A stretch of 41,542 bases of DNA from an uncultured Pseudomonadota bacterium (GCA_902826225.1 CADEED010000003.1:1-41542); one strand, 5' to 3'. Positions 1 through 9,262 are shown, counted from the stretch's first letter. The notes: generated by a model not told the origin, from the sequence alone. Made by a program: numbers and translations.

Positions 1-1
1 C

Positions 2-25
2 AAGAAAGCCCTCGCCGCCAGGTAA
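2..25 (+). CDS. Possible 3' end of a CDS cut by the window edge
   Basis: One frame reads KKALAAR and then stops at TAA (23-25). A Lys/Ala-rich C-terminus is common in nucleic-acid-binding proteins, but seven residues identify nothing. The call rests on the open frame and on the terminator-like hairpin just downstream, which would suit two convergent genes. Confidence 0.25.
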   Translation, partial: KKALAAR

Positions 26-34
26 GTGGTCGAA

Positions 35-64
35 ATCCCGTCTTCTCGAGAGGGGAGACGGGAT
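35..64. terminator. Hairpin between convergent genes, likely bidirectional terminator
   Basis: The arms ATCCCGTCT (35-43) and AGACGGGAT (56-64) pair perfectly. Four further pairs, two of them G-T, extend the stem to a GAGA tetraloop (48-51). Read on the minus strand, the hairpin lies about 30 bases after the stop of the Ser/Thr kinase gene and is followed by TTT. No long T tract is present, so termination strength is uncertain. Confidence 0.5.
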
Positions 65-93
65 CACCGTATGCGTGACCCCGGACCCGCTTG

Positions 94-1398
94 CTACGCG
101 ATGGCGGGGCGCTCTGCCTCTGACGTGCAGTAATCCATGAGCGCCGCGAGAGCGGCTTCGGCGCTTTCGTAGCGCAGCTCCGGGCTCTTCGCCACGAGCC
201 GCTCCAGGAACCGCTGGTGGCGCGTATGCGGCTCGGGCAGCTTGGGGATCGGCGCCGTCTTGTGCATCTCGAACAGACCCACGAGGGTGCCGGCGGCGTA
301 CATGCGTTGTCCCGTGAGCAGCTCGTAGAGCATCACGCCGACGCTATAGAGATCCGACCGTTCGTCCGCCGTGCCGCCGAGCGCCTGTTCCGGCGACAGG
401 TAGTAAGGCGTGCCGATCACGACGCCGGCCAGCGTCTTGGCCACCGGGTCCGCGTCGCGGCGCGCGCTGCCGAAATCGACGAGCGCGATCGTGCCGTCGT
501 CGCGGAACATGACGTTCGCCGGCTTGAGGTCGCGATGGATGATGCCGGCCGCATGCACGGACACGAGCGCCGAAAGAATGGAGCCGACGATGATCAGCGC
601 CTCCTCGACGGTGGGCCGTTCACGCGCGATGCGCGCGCGCAGGTCGCCGGCGGGGAAGTACTCCATGACGATGTACGCATGGGTGTCGGTGAAGCCGTGC
701 TCGAACACCTTCGCGACGTATGGGCTGTCGATGCTCGATGTCGCGAAATATTCCTGCACGAATCGCGACAACAGGTCGGAGTCGCCGCTGCCCTCGGCTT
801 TCAGGATCTTGAGGACCACCTGCGATCGGTCCGGCCGCTCGCACAGCGCGACATTGGCGGTGGCGCCCACACCCAGCGATTTGACCGGCGTGAAGTTCGT
901 GATGCCCGCGGACTTCAAGACGGCATCGGCATCGGACAGACGTCGCGCCTCGGCGCGCGCCTGGTTCTGCGCCTGCTCTTCGGGCGAAGCGGGCTTGCTG
1001 ACCGCCTTGAAGTCCGGACGCACGGGCTGGATGTCGGCGGCGGGCTTCGGCCTGAGCGTCTCCGACTTCGTATCGCGACGTGGCGGTAGCGGCGGCGCCT
1101 CGACCGGGATCTCGGCGGGCGGCTTGTGTTTCACGCCCTCGGTGGGCACGCGCACGATCTTCGGGAATCCCGGTTTGCCGCGGACTTCCGACATCCACAA
1201 CAGGCCTTCGCGCCGCAGGTATTCGTCGTCGATGAGGATGTTCGAGTAGCGGTCCCAGCGGAAGTCCGCCGGCGGCTTGCCGTAGGCCGCGAGGTCGTGG
1301 ACCTCGAGCTTGGCTTCGGGCCACCTCTCGATGGCCAGGCGCCGGGCCCGGTTCACGAGCCCGCTGGCATGCCGCATGATGAGGACGCGTTCGGTCAT
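94..1398 (-). CDS. Ser/Thr protein kinase with receiver-like N-terminal domain, last gene of the Pil-Chp operon
   Basis: This is a 434-residue Hanks-type protein kinase, predicted to phosphorylate Ser/Thr on unknown partners in the cytoplasm; no membrane segment is seen. Residues 171-425 hold the kinase domain: a glycine loop near 176-182, the ATP lysine K197, the catalytic HRD 288-290 with K292 and N295, DFG 308-310, and SPEQ 335-338 at the end of the activation segment. All catalytic residues are present. Residues 1-88 resemble a receiver fold (strand RVLIM, then NILIDD at 53-58) without an obvious functional phosphorylation pocket. Residues 89-170 form a Pro/Ala/Gln-rich linker. The start lies 21 bases after the PilG-type gene, so it is probably co-transcribed with the chemosensory genes. 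Kinase identity is sure; the receiver-like reading and a role in pilus control are inference. Confidence 0.88.
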   Translation of the reverse strand: MTERVLIMRHASGLVNRARRLAIERWPEAKLEVHDLAAYGKPPADFRWDRYSNILIDDEYLRREGLLWMSEVRGKPGFPKIVRVPTEGVKHKPPAEIPVEAPPLPPRRDTKSETLRPKPAADIQPVRPDFKAVSKPASPEEQAQNQARAEARRLSDADAVLKSAGITNFTPVKSLGVGATANVALCERPDRSQVVLKILKAEGSGDSDLLSRFVQEYFATSSIDSPYVAKVFEHGFTDTHAYIVMEYFPAGDLRARIARERPTVEEALIIVGSILSALVSVHAAGIIHRDLKPANVMFRDDGTIALVDFGSARRDADPVAKTLAGVVIGTPYYLSPEQALGGTADERSDLYSVGVMLYELLTGQRMYAAGTLVGLFEMHKTAPIPKLPEPHTRHQRFLERLVAKSPELRYESAEAALAALMDYCTSEAERPAIA

Positions 1399-1419
1399 CT
1401 AGCTACTTCCGTGCAGATC

Positions 1420-2895
1420 TCATCTCTTCGCGACGTTGTGCCGCTCGATGATGGCGCGCAGCTTCATCTCGTCGACGGGCTTCGTCAGGTAGCCGTCGCA
1501 GCCGGCCATCGTGCCGCGGATCTTGTCGAAGGTCTTGTCCTTGCTCGTGAGCATCACGACCTTCATGAGCGAGTTGTCCTTGTTCTTCTTGATCATCTTG
1601 CAGACGTCGTAGCCGTCCATGCCGGGCAGCATGACGTCGAGGAAGATGAGGTCGAAGTGCTGCTTCGAGATCTTGAAGAGCGCCTCTTCGCCCGACGCGG
1701 CGAACTCGGGCGCGATGCCGTACGGCTGCAGCTTGTTCTGCAGGAACGTGCGCATGAGCGGGCTGTCGTCGACGGCGAGCACGCGGAAGACCTGCTCCTC
1801 GTGCCGGGCCGACGTCGTCCCCGACGCATGGACCGGGGGTGCCACGGGGATGACCGGGGCGACCGGCGCGGGCGCCGGGGGAGCCGCGATGACCGGCGGG
1901 GCCGGCGCCACCGGGGCCGGCGGTGGCGGGGCATCGGCGACGCGTGCCGCGGCCGCCGCCGTGTTGGCGCCCGGCAGCGAAGCGGCGAGCGGCGAATTCG
2001 CCGGCAGCGGAACGAGGCGCAGGTTGGTGCGCGTCGATCCGACCACCGCGGCCAGCGCGGCGGGCGTGAGCGGCGTTGCGCCGCTCGACGGGGGCAGCGC
2101 GGCGGCTGACTTCTCGGCCGGTTTCTCGCCCGATTTTTCGGGCTTGTCGGAGAGGATGCGATCGACGGCCTTCTCGGTCACCGGCTTTTCGCTCAGCGAC
2201 TTCTCGAAGTGAGCCTGTCCCGATGGGCGCGCGTCAAGCGCGACACTCGGCTGGATCGTGACGTGCGGGAGCACCGTCTGGGCGGGCGCGTTGGCCGTCA
2301 TGGTCGCCGACATCGCGCTCGCGGCCGCCGCCACCTGGCTCGGCGCAATCCCGCCGGCAGCGGCGGTCGCGGTGGCGCCGGCCTGGGCTGCGCTGAACGG
2401 GGATGCCCCGTTCATGCCGGCGGCGATCGCCTTCGCGGCCGCAGGGGCCGGGGCAGTCATCGAGTCGTTGGCGGCCGTGCTCGTCGGGGGCGCGCCCAAC
2501 GAACGGGGCGCGGAGGCCTCGTGAGCCGCGGGTTCCCTGGCGGCGCTCGCGGACACGTTGTTGAGGGCGATGGCGAGCCGATCCATGGCGCCGACGACCT
2601 TCAATCCGAGCGGGCGCGCGGCGGAGGCGACGCCGAGATCGGTGTTCTTCGCGCCCACCACGAGCGTTCGATCCGAGCCGCTGGCGAAGGTCGCCTGCCA
2701 GCTCGCGACGGCGCTGTCGCTGTCGCCGTCGAGCAGGTACATGTCGGGTGCCGCCCCGGCCTCCGGATTCCAGAGCTTGTATCCGATCTGGCGTGCCGGC
2801 GCGACCGACAGCAGGAAGATGGAGTTCAGCATCTGCCGCTCGGGAGCGGAGAAGCCGACGACTCGGACGTGGAAGACGCGGGTTTTGGCACTCAT
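1420..2895 (-). CDS. PilG-type response regulator with degenerate N-terminal domain and long Ala/Pro linker
   Basis: This 491-residue protein is much longer than a stand-alone PilG (about 130). Residues 370-487 are a complete receiver: an acidic DD pair in VLAVDDS, phospho-acceptor D420 in LIFLDVMLPG, the T in MLTSKD and the K in YLTKP. The stretch after the phosphorylation site (MLTSKDKTFDKIRG) resembles PilG, the regulator that drives pilus extension through the Chp kinase. Residues 1-115 look like a second, degenerate receiver-like fold (RVFHVRVVGF, then DMYLLDGDSD). About 250 residues of Ala/Pro/Lys-rich, probably disordered linker join the two. The gene sits 18 bases after the CheA-type gene, with GAAAGG ahead of its ATG. 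The long linker suggests a tether between two binding partners, which is inference. Confidence 0.82.
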   Translation of the reverse strand: MSAKTRVFHVRVVGFSAPERQMLNSIFLLSVAPARQIGYKLWNPEAGAAPDMYLLDGDSDSAVASWQATFASGSDRTLVVGAKNTDLGVASAARPLGLKVVGAMDRLAIALNNVSASAAREPAAHEASAPRSLGAPPTSTAANDSMTAPAPAAAKAIAAGMNGASPFSAAQAGATATAAAGGIAPSQVAAAASAMSATMTANAPAQTVLPHVTIQPSVALDARPSGQAHFEKSLSEKPVTEKAVDRILSDKPEKSGEKPAEKSAAALPPSSGATPLTPAALAAVVGSTRTNLRLVPLPANSPLAASLPGANTAAAAARVADAPPPPAPVAPAPPVIAAPPAPAPVAPVIPVAPPVHASGTTSARHEEQVFRVLAVDDSPLMRTFLQNKLQPYGIAPEFAASGEEALFKISKQHFDLIFLDVMLPGMDGYDVCKMIKKNKDNSLMKVVMLTSKDKTFDKIRGTMAGCDGYLTKPVDEMKLRAIIERHNVAKR

Positions 2896-2913
2896 GGCGA
2901 TACCTTTCTGTGG

Positions 2914-5718
2914 TTAGCCGGCGGCGACGCGTTTGTTGACGCGCCCGGTGACGGCGGTGGCCACGTGTTGCAGTAGCTCGAAATCGGTGTAGGGCTTGGT
3001 GAGATAGACGTTCACGCCGGCGGACTGCGCCTGGCGGCGGTGCTTGTCCATCGAGCGCGAGGTGATCATGATGATCTGCAATCCGGCGTGCTCCGCGCGC
3101 GACCGCACGTGCGCGGCGAGCTCGAGACCGTTCATGTTCGGCATTTCGAGGTCGGTGAGCACCACGTCGGGCCGCGTCGCCTCGAGTTGCTTCACCGCCT
3201 CGAGTCCGTCGCGCGCGAGCGCGACCTCGTAACCCTGGTCCTCGAGCAGCGACGCAATCGCGCGCCGCACGGAAAGGGAGTCGTCGACGACGAGCACACG
3301 GGAACGTCTCACGTCGCGGGCGCGCGCCTCGGCCGCCGCGCGCAGGCTGCGCTCGTGCGGACTGCGGGCGAGCTCGGCGACGTCGAGCAGCGGGATCACG
3401 CTGCCGTCGCCGGTGAGCCCGATGCCGGACACGCCCGGCAGCCGCTTCAGGTACTTGCCGGTCGGGCGCGTCACCAGTTCGTTCGCGTCGAGCACGGCGT
3501 CGACGAGCACGGCGATCGCGCCGTTATCGGTATCCACGATGACCGCGTTGCGCCGGTCCGGCGAGCTCGCGGGGGCGAGCCCGGTGAGCGAGGCGAGCTC
3601 GTGCGCGGGGTAACGGTGCGAGTCGACGTCGGCGAACAGCAGACCCTTCTCGTGCACGAGCGACACCGCCACGGCGGGGAAGGCGCGCTGCACGGCGTGA
3701 CTCGCGAGGCCGAACGCCTGGCCGCCATCGCGCACGAACAGCGCATGCGTGGCGACGAGCGACGCCTGGAAACGCAGCTCGATGGTCAGTCCCTTGCCGG
3801 CTTCGGAGCGGATGTCGATCGCGCCGGCGAGCGCACGCAGGCGCGTCGCGACGACGTCGAGGCCGACGCCGCGGCCGGAGATTTCGGTGACGGCATCCCG
3901 CGTCGAGAATCCGGGGAGCAGCGTGAGGCGGGCGGTCTCGACTTCGCTCGGGGCGGCATCGGGTGCAATGAGCCCGCGTTCCACGGCCTTGGCGCGGATC
4001 TGCGGAAGATCCAGGCCGCGACCGTCGTCGGCCACCTGCACGGTGACGACCTGGCCGCGGCGCGCGACGGTGAGCGTGATGCGGCCCTCGGCCGGTTTGC
4101 CGGCGGCGGCGCGTTCGTCGGGGGATTCGAGACCGTGATCGACCGCGTTGCGCAGGATGTGCAGCAGCGGATCCAGCAGCTGATTGAGCACCTCGGCGTC
4201 GACGAGGATGTCGGCGCCAACGACGTGCAGTGCCGCCTGCTTGTGGGTCGCGGCGGCGGTCTGGCGGACGTTGCGCTGCAGCCGCGGCAGGATCGTCTCG
4301 ACCGGCGCCATGCGGGTCTGGGAAGTCAGATGCTGCAGTTCGCGCATGAGGCGCTGCTGCTGGTGCAGGATGCCCGCGAGGCCCGCGAGCTCGTCCTTCA
4401 GGCCGATGCCAAGATCGCGCGCATCGGTCGTCTCTTCGATCAGCGCGCGCGTGATCGACTGCACTTCGTTGTACTGGTCGAGTTCCAGCGAGTCGAAGCC
4501 GGCCGGGAAGGCGGCGGTCGCGCCCGGCACGCTCTGGATCTTGTGCCGCGCCGCCACGCCGCGGATGTCCACGGAGTTCTCGAGTTCGAATAGGCGCTTC
4601 TGGATCGCCCGGTCCTGCTCGACCAGCTGCCGCGAGTTGTTCGTGGTGCCCTTGAGTTCCTGTTCGAGCTCTCCGATCTTGATCGACAGCTCGCCCACCA
4701 TGCGGACGAGGTCGTCGAGGAGCTGCGTCGGGACGCGCGTGGTCGCCTTGATCTCGGCCCGCACGGCGGGAGCGGCGGGAACCGGCTGCACGACGACGGC
4801 GGCAGCGGCCGGTGCATCGATCCCGGGTTGTCCATCGTCGCTGCGCGCGGCGTCGAGCTGCGCGACGACGGCGAGGGCATGTTCGGGTGGCGAATCGTCG
4901 CCGGCCACGGCCGCGACCATCTGCTCGAGACAGTCGGCGGCGGCCATCAATGCCTTGGCGCGCGCCGGCGAGGGAGCCTGCGATTCGGCCTCGCAGATCT
5001 CGAGGATGTCTTCGAGGCGATGCGCGAGTTTCGCGACGCCCCGGATGCCGAGGATGTTGGCCGAGCCCTTGAGCGTGTGGGCGGCGCGCTTCGCGTTGCG
5101 CAGCAACTCGCCCTGGGACGGGTCGGCGATCCATCCCTGCAGCGACAGCGTGACCTCGGCCGCCTGCGGCGGCGAGTCGTGCATGAAGGCATCGAACAAG
5201 GACGCATCCACGTCGTGGCCGATGTCCAGCGCGAGATCCGCGGCCTCGAGGGCCTCGGGCGCGGCATCGTCGGATTCGTCGAGCGCGGCGCCGATCGAGC
5301 TGGACGCTGCGAGTTCCGACCGCAGTTCGCCGAGGGCGGCTGCATCCAGGGGCACGGGGACCCAGTCCGCACCGAAGTGCGCGACGAGCGAGTCGACGGG
5401 TTCGGCCGACTGCGCATGACGGAGATGGGATTCGAGCAGATGCGCCCAGTCGGTGAAGAACGCGCGCACGAGCACGCGTTCGTCCTGCTGCTGCGTCACG
5501 TGATCGAGATTGGCGGTGACGGCCGCGGCGATGCGCTGTACGCCGGCGAGCCCCATGTAGCCCGCGGCCTCGGCGAGTCGCGCGACGGAGGTCAGGTAGG
5601 CGTCGTTCGCACGCGCGGTCGACTCGGCATCCTCGCCCGAGTCGTACGCGGCCGCGAGCTCGGGCGCGAGGTTCGCGACCTCGTCGGCCAGCGCGGTGAG
5701 AAGATCCTGTCCTCGCAC
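2914..5718 (-). CDS. chpA: CheA-type hybrid histidine kinase of the Pil-Chp chemosensory system
   Basis: This 934-residue cytoplasmic kinase would phosphorylate PilG/PilH-type receivers under control of the PilJ receptor. Domains in order: an N-terminal helical region (1-110) like a degenerate Hpt; a true Hpt at 172-275 with H214 in AAHTLKG; a dimerisation region about 328-470; a CheA-type ATPase at 470-650 (NAVDHGLESP, DDGRGLD, GRGVGLDVV); a CheW-like domain at 652-785; and a C-terminal receiver at 806-925 with D856 and the K of YLTKPY. Pseudomonas ChpA has several Hpt-type domains and is over 2,400 residues long, so this is a compact form closer in size to PilL-like kinases. It starts 13 bases after the pilJ stop. 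No CheR or CheB gene lies in this operon. Confidence 0.9.
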   Translation of the reverse strand: MRGQDLLTALADEVANLAPELAAAYDSGEDAESTARANDAYLTSVARLAEAAGYMGLAGVQRIAAAVTANLDHVTQQQDERVLVRAFFTDWAHLLESHLRHAQSAEPVDSLVAHFGADWVPVPLDAAALGELRSELAASSSIGAALDESDDAAPEALEAADLALDIGHDVDASLFDAFMHDSPPQAAEVTLSLQGWIADPSQGELLRNAKRAAHTLKGSANILGIRGVAKLAHRLEDILEICEAESQAPSPARAKALMAAADCLEQMVAAVAGDDSPPEHALAVVAQLDAARSDDGQPGIDAPAAAAVVVQPVPAAPAVRAEIKATTRVPTQLLDDLVRMVGELSIKIGELEQELKGTTNNSRQLVEQDRAIQKRLFELENSVDIRGVAARHKIQSVPGATAAFPAGFDSLELDQYNEVQSITRALIEETTDARDLGIGLKDELAGLAGILHQQQRLMRELQHLTSQTRMAPVETILPRLQRNVRQTAAATHKQAALHVVGADILVDAEVLNQLLDPLLHILRNAVDHGLESPDERAAAGKPAEGRITLTVARRGQVVTVQVADDGRGLDLPQIRAKAVERGLIAPDAAPSEVETARLTLLPGFSTRDAVTEISGRGVGLDVVATRLRALAGAIDIRSEAGKGLTIELRFQASLVATHALFVRDGGQAFGLASHAVQRAFPAVAVSLVHEKGLLFADVDSHRYPAHELASLTGLAPASSPDRRNAVIVDTDNGAIAVLVDAVLDANELVTRPTGKYLKRLPGVSGIGLTGDGSVIPLLDVAELARSPHERSLRAAAEARARDVRRSRVLVVDDSLSVRRAIASLLEDQGYEVALARDGLEAVKQLEATRPDVVLTDLEMPNMNGLELAAHVRSRAEHAGLQIIMITSRSMDKHRRQAQSAGVNVYLTKPYTDFELLQHVATAVTGRVNKRVAAG

Positions 5719-5731
5719 GGTCTGGCTGTCC

Positions 5732-8278
5732 TCAGGCGGCCCGGGCAGTGGTCGGGAGCTTGAACACGCGCACGGACTCCACGAGCCGGTCGGCGGACTT
5801 CGACAGGTCGGCCGTCGCTTCGGACTGCAGCAGAATCTCCGCCGCGGTCTTTTCCGTGCTGGCGCCGATCTGGTGCACGCGATTGCGCAGCTCGGTCGTG
5901 ATCTTCATCTGCACCTGCGCGGACGACGTGATTCGCTTCACGAGCTCCACGAGCGACGCGGTGGACTGCTGCGTCTCGCGCATCTGCATGCCGGACCTCG
6001 CGGCGAGCTCGGAGCCCGAGACCACCTGCGAGATGGTCTTGTTGACGGTGTTGATCGTGTCGCTGGTCTCGATCTGGATGTTGCCGACGAGCTGCGCGAT
6101 CTGCTGCGTGGCCTGGCGCGAGCTCTCGGCGAGGCGCTGCACCTCTTCCGCGACGACCGCGAAGCCGCGGCCCGCGTCACCGGCGGCGGCGGCCTGCATG
6201 GAGGCGTTCAGCGCCAGCACGTGCGTGCGTTCCGCGATCGTGTTGATGAGGTTCACGATGCCGGTGATTTCCTGCGAGCGTTCGCCCAGGCGCTTGATGC
6301 GCTTTTCGGATTCGGCGATCGATTCGCGGATGCCTTCCATGCCCTTGACGGTCTCGTTCACCGAGCCCAGCGCGGTGGTCGTCGACGCCGTGGCCTGTTC
6401 GGCGGCGCGGTTGGACGCGGCGGCCAGCTCGGCCACCTGCGTCATGACCTTGCTGGCATTCGCGAGGTTCTCGCTGGCGCGTTCGACGTCCGAACGTTCT
6501 GCCGCGGCGGTGGCGTTCACCGATTCCGCCTGGCGCTTCACGCGTTCGGTGGAGAGCTTCACCTGCGAGGCGATGCTGGTCACTTCCGAGAGAACCCGGC
6601 TCGTCTCGTGGGCGAGCAGGTTGATGGAGTCGGAGACGGTGCCGATGACGTTCGCCGTCACGGGCGCCTTGGCCGTCAGATCCTTGTTGGAGAGCTGCGC
6701 GACCGCCTGCAGGAGCTGCACGACCGAGTTGTTGAGGTCTTCGTTCTCGCGCTCCGCATCGGCGAGTCGCGCCACGCGGTCGTCGAGCAGGTTGTCGAAG
6801 GCGCGCGAGAGCTCGCCGAATTCGTCGTCGCCGCCGATCTCCGAGCGAGCTTCGAAGTCGCCCTCGGAGATCTTCGCCACCGTCTGCTGCATCTTCGTGA
6901 TCGGCTTCGTGACCGAACGCAGCAGCGAGAACGCGATGAGCAGGCCGAGGCCGAGCAGCGCGACCGCGATGCCGGTCGACCAGACGACGACCTTCTCGCG
7001 CAGTGCCGCCACCGGCTTCAGTGCCTCGGTACTCTGGATCTCGGCGACGATGGCCCACTTGAGACCCAGCACGTCGAGCGGCGCGTAGGCGCCGAATACC
7101 GGCACCTTCGCGTAGTTCGGATACACGCCGAAGCCCGTGGAGTTGCGCTCGAAGACGTCGGCCGTGGCCTGCGTCTTGATCGGGACGAGGCCGATGCCCG
7201 TGCCCTTGGCCTGCACGGCGCTCGCCACACCCTGCGTGAAGCCCGCATCCTTCACCGTCGCGACGTACGCGCCGAGGTTCTCCACCGCGAGCCGCGCGAT
7301 CGATCGCGGCGTGCCGTCGGCGGCGGACACCAGGTAGGTTTCACCCGAGTCGCCGAGACCGCGTTCTTTCCACTTGCCTTCGGCCGTCATCACCGAGTTG
7401 ATCTTGTCGATCGGCACCTGCACGAGGAGTACGCCGATCTTCTTGCCGTTGTCGAAGATGGGGGTACCGAGGAAGGCGGCCTGGTCGTTGTACGAAGGCA
7501 GGTACTCGCCGAACTCCGACAGGGCGATCTCGCCCGGCGTCGTCAGGGACCAGCTCTTGCGGAACGCGTCGGCGAGCTTCGTCTTCGCGAACGGGCCGGA
7601 CTGCAGCGAGGTCGCGAAGTCGAGCTCCTTGAACACGGTGTAGACCACGTTTCCGTTGCGCGGGTCGACGAGGAAGATGTCGTAGAGACCGAATTGGCGC
7701 AGCGCGGTGCGCAGATACGGGTGGATCGCGCCGTGGAGCTCCGAGTAGCGCGAACCGTCGTTGGCGCGCTCCAGGTTGTTCTTCGAACCCAGCGGATGCG
7801 GGTTCGCGGCGATGTACTGGTACTGCAGGTTCATTGCGACGTCGGGCAGCTGCGCCACCGAGGCGGCCATGTCGATCGTGCGGTTGTTGTTGCGGCGCTG
7901 GTATTCCTGCGCGAAGTCGCCGGTGTAGTACTTGGCGAGGCGCGCGCGCTCGGCAGGCAGTTCAGCGATGTTGAGTATGGAGTTGTCGAACGCGGCCGGC
8001 ATTTCGCGCATGGAGGCGACGACGTCGGGAGAGGCCGCGAGCACCTGCACCTGGTTCGACAGCGCGTGGAAGTAGTCGGTGATCTGGCCGGCCTTCGATG
8101 CGCGCTGTGCGATCAGCGATTCGCGCGCCTGCGCTTCGAGCGCCTCGCGGCCCGAGTTCAGCGACTCGCGGCCGACGATGATCGAGGTGACCGCGACGGG
8201 AATGATCGCCAGGAAGAGTGTGCCCAGCAGCAGCTTCTGCCGGATGGATTGGGCGCCGAAGACGTTGCGGATGGCCAT
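5732..8278 (-). CDS. pilJ: PilJ-type methyl-accepting chemotaxis protein
   Basis: This is an 848-residue inner-membrane receptor. A first membrane helix lies at about 12-34. A large periplasmic region of some 390 residues, of dCache type by its length and pattern, follows it. A second helix lies at about 430-455, a HAMP domain at about 457-510, and a cytoplasmic signalling coiled coil runs to the end. The conserved hairpin tip includes RTHVLALNAS near residue 685 followed by AGDAGRGFAVVAEEV. It would bind the CheW-type adaptor and the CheA-type kinase encoded on either side. Pseudomonas PilJ is about 680 residues long with smaller periplasmic modules, so the larger sensor region here points to a different ligand or contact signal. 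The gene lies 3 bases after the cheW/pilI stop. Confidence 0.88.
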   Translation of the reverse strand: MAIRNVFGAQSIRQKLLLGTLFLAIIPVAVTSIIVGRESLNSGREALEAQARESLIAQRASKAGQITDYFHALSNQVQVLAASPDVVASMREMPAAFDNSILNIAELPAERARLAKYYTGDFAQEYQRRNNNRTIDMAASVAQLPDVAMNLQYQYIAANPHPLGSKNNLERANDGSRYSELHGAIHPYLRTALRQFGLYDIFLVDPRNGNVVYTVFKELDFATSLQSGPFAKTKLADAFRKSWSLTTPGEIALSEFGEYLPSYNDQAAFLGTPIFDNGKKIGVLLVQVPIDKINSVMTAEGKWKERGLGDSGETYLVSAADGTPRSIARLAVENLGAYVATVKDAGFTQGVASAVQAKGTGIGLVPIKTQATADVFERNSTGFGVYPNYAKVPVFGAYAPLDVLGLKWAIVAEIQSTEALKPVAALREKVVVWSTGIAVALLGLGLLIAFSLLRSVTKPITKMQQTVAKISEGDFEARSEIGGDDEFGELSRAFDNLLDDRVARLADAERENEDLNNSVVQLLQAVAQLSNKDLTAKAPVTANVIGTVSDSINLLAHETSRVLSEVTSIASQVKLSTERVKRQAESVNATAAAERSDVERASENLANASKVMTQVAELAAASNRAAEQATASTTTALGSVNETVKGMEGIRESIAESEKRIKRLGERSQEITGIVNLINTIAERTHVLALNASMQAAAAGDAGRGFAVVAEEVQRLAESSRQATQQIAQLVGNIQIETSDTINTVNKTISQVVSGSELAARSGMQMRETQQSTASLVELVKRITSSAQVQMKITTELRNRVHQIGASTEKTAAEILLQSEATADLSKSADRLVESVRVFKLPTTARAA

Positions 8279-8281
8279 TTT

Positions 8282-8794
8282 TTACACCAGTTGATCGAGA
8301 AGTTGCGCGTAGTCGAATTCGAACCAGGCGTCCTTGCCCGCGAGATAGGTGGCGAGCACCGCGGCGTTCGCGGCGTCCGGCAGGGAAGGCGGCAGGATCC
8401 GCGAGTCGGGCATGAAGACCATGCGGCGCGGAAGACCGTCGATGACGATGCCCGCGGCATCATTGCCATGACCGATGACCAGCACCATGCGTTTCTCGCG
8501 CGGCGCGTGCTCGGTCTCGAACAGCGTCGCGAGGTCGAACAGCGGCACGATGCGGCCGTGCAGGTTCACGAGCCCGAGCAGGTTCGCGGGCATGCGTGGC
8601 AGTGGATAGACGCCGGGCATCTCGACCAGCTCGCTCGCGGTCGCGAACGGCGCCAGCAGGCGCATGTGGCCGATGCGGAACGCCTGTCGCACGATCTCGT
8701 CCGGGTTCTCCACGCCCGTGGGCGGCGCGGCCAGCGCCGCGAGCTCCGGCGGGAGCGGCGGCAGATCGGTGACGAGTGGGAAAGACGAGTTCAT
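8282..8794 (-). CDS. pilI: CheW-like adaptor (PilI type)
   Basis: This 170-residue CheW-domain protein would couple the receptor to the CheA-type kinase. The adaptor fold spans about 40-165, with the typical middle LLGLVNLHGRIVPLFDLA and a following strand MVLVIGHG. The first 35 residues are Pro/Leu-rich and probably flexible. There are no membrane segments. It lies between pilH (8 bases upstream) and pilJ (3 bases downstream), the same relative order as pilH-pilI-pilJ in Pseudomonas. CheW-family membership is clear; the symbol rests on gene order. Confidence 0.85.
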   Translation of the reverse strand: MNSSFPLVTDLPPLPPELAALAAPPTGVENPDEIVRQAFRIGHMRLLAPFATASELVEMPGVYPLPRMPANLLGLVNLHGRIVPLFDLATLFETEHAPREKRMVLVIGHGNDAAGIVIDGLPRRMVFMPDSRILPPSLPDAANAAVLATYLAGKDAWFEFDYAQLLDQLV

Positions 8795-8802
8795 TGGCCG
8801 GG

Positions 8803-9168
8803 TCAGGCGCAGGCCTTGATGGCGCCCAGGATCTGGTCGGGGGTGTACGGCTTCGTGACGTAACCCTTCACGCCGAGCATCTGCGCCCAGACGCGGTCGG
8901 CCTTCTGGTTCTTGCTCGTCACGAGCACGACCGGGATCGCCTTCGTCGCGGCATCGCCACCGATGGCGCGCGTGGCCGCGAAGCCGTCCATCTGCTCCAT
9001 GTTGACGTCCATGAGGATGACGTCGGGAAGCTGGGCTTTCGAAATCTCGACGGCCTGGATGCCACTCGTGGCGGTCAGGGTCATGTAACCCGCGCCGCTC
9101 ACGATCTTCTCCAGATTCATGAGGTCCGGACGCGCGTCATCGACGATCAATACTTTCTGAATGGCCAC
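8803..9168 (-). CDS. pilH: PilH-type single-domain response regulator
   Basis: This 121-residue stand-alone receiver is the first gene of the Pil-Chp operon. It has an acidic pair in KVLIVDDARPD, a phospho-acceptor Asp in VILMDVNM, a T/S in VLVTSKNQ and a K in YVTKPY. The segment after the T/S (KADRVWAQMLGVKGYVTKP) is characteristic of PilH, which is thought to act on pilus retraction or as a phosphate sink. The start chosen is GTG at 9168, preceded by GGAGGG (9174-9179) at a 5-base spacing. An upstream ATG at 9228 would add 20 residues outside the fold and has no comparable ribosome site. The CRP-like palindrome at 9263-9278 lies about 100 bases upstream. Confidence 0.87.
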   Translation of the reverse strand: MAIQKVLIVDDARPDLMNLEKIVSGAGYMTLTATSGIQAVEISKAQLPDVILMDVNMEQMDGFAATRAIGGDAATKAIPVVLVTSKNQKADRVWAQMLGVKGYVTKPYTPDQILGAIKACA

Positions 9169-9262
9169 TGTATCCCTCCGGGCGCAACGAGACCCCGCCG
9201 TCGATTCGGCGGTTTCTCCCATTGGCACCTGGGGAATCTTGGCGGGAATGTGACAAAACCAC

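Noticed and set aside
5696..8863. Very long open frame on the plus strand opposite pilJ and its neighbours
   Set aside because: Its product is a monotonous Arg/Asp/His/Val-rich string with no family motif, as expected opposite a GC-rich gene. The minus-strand genes carry full domain signatures.
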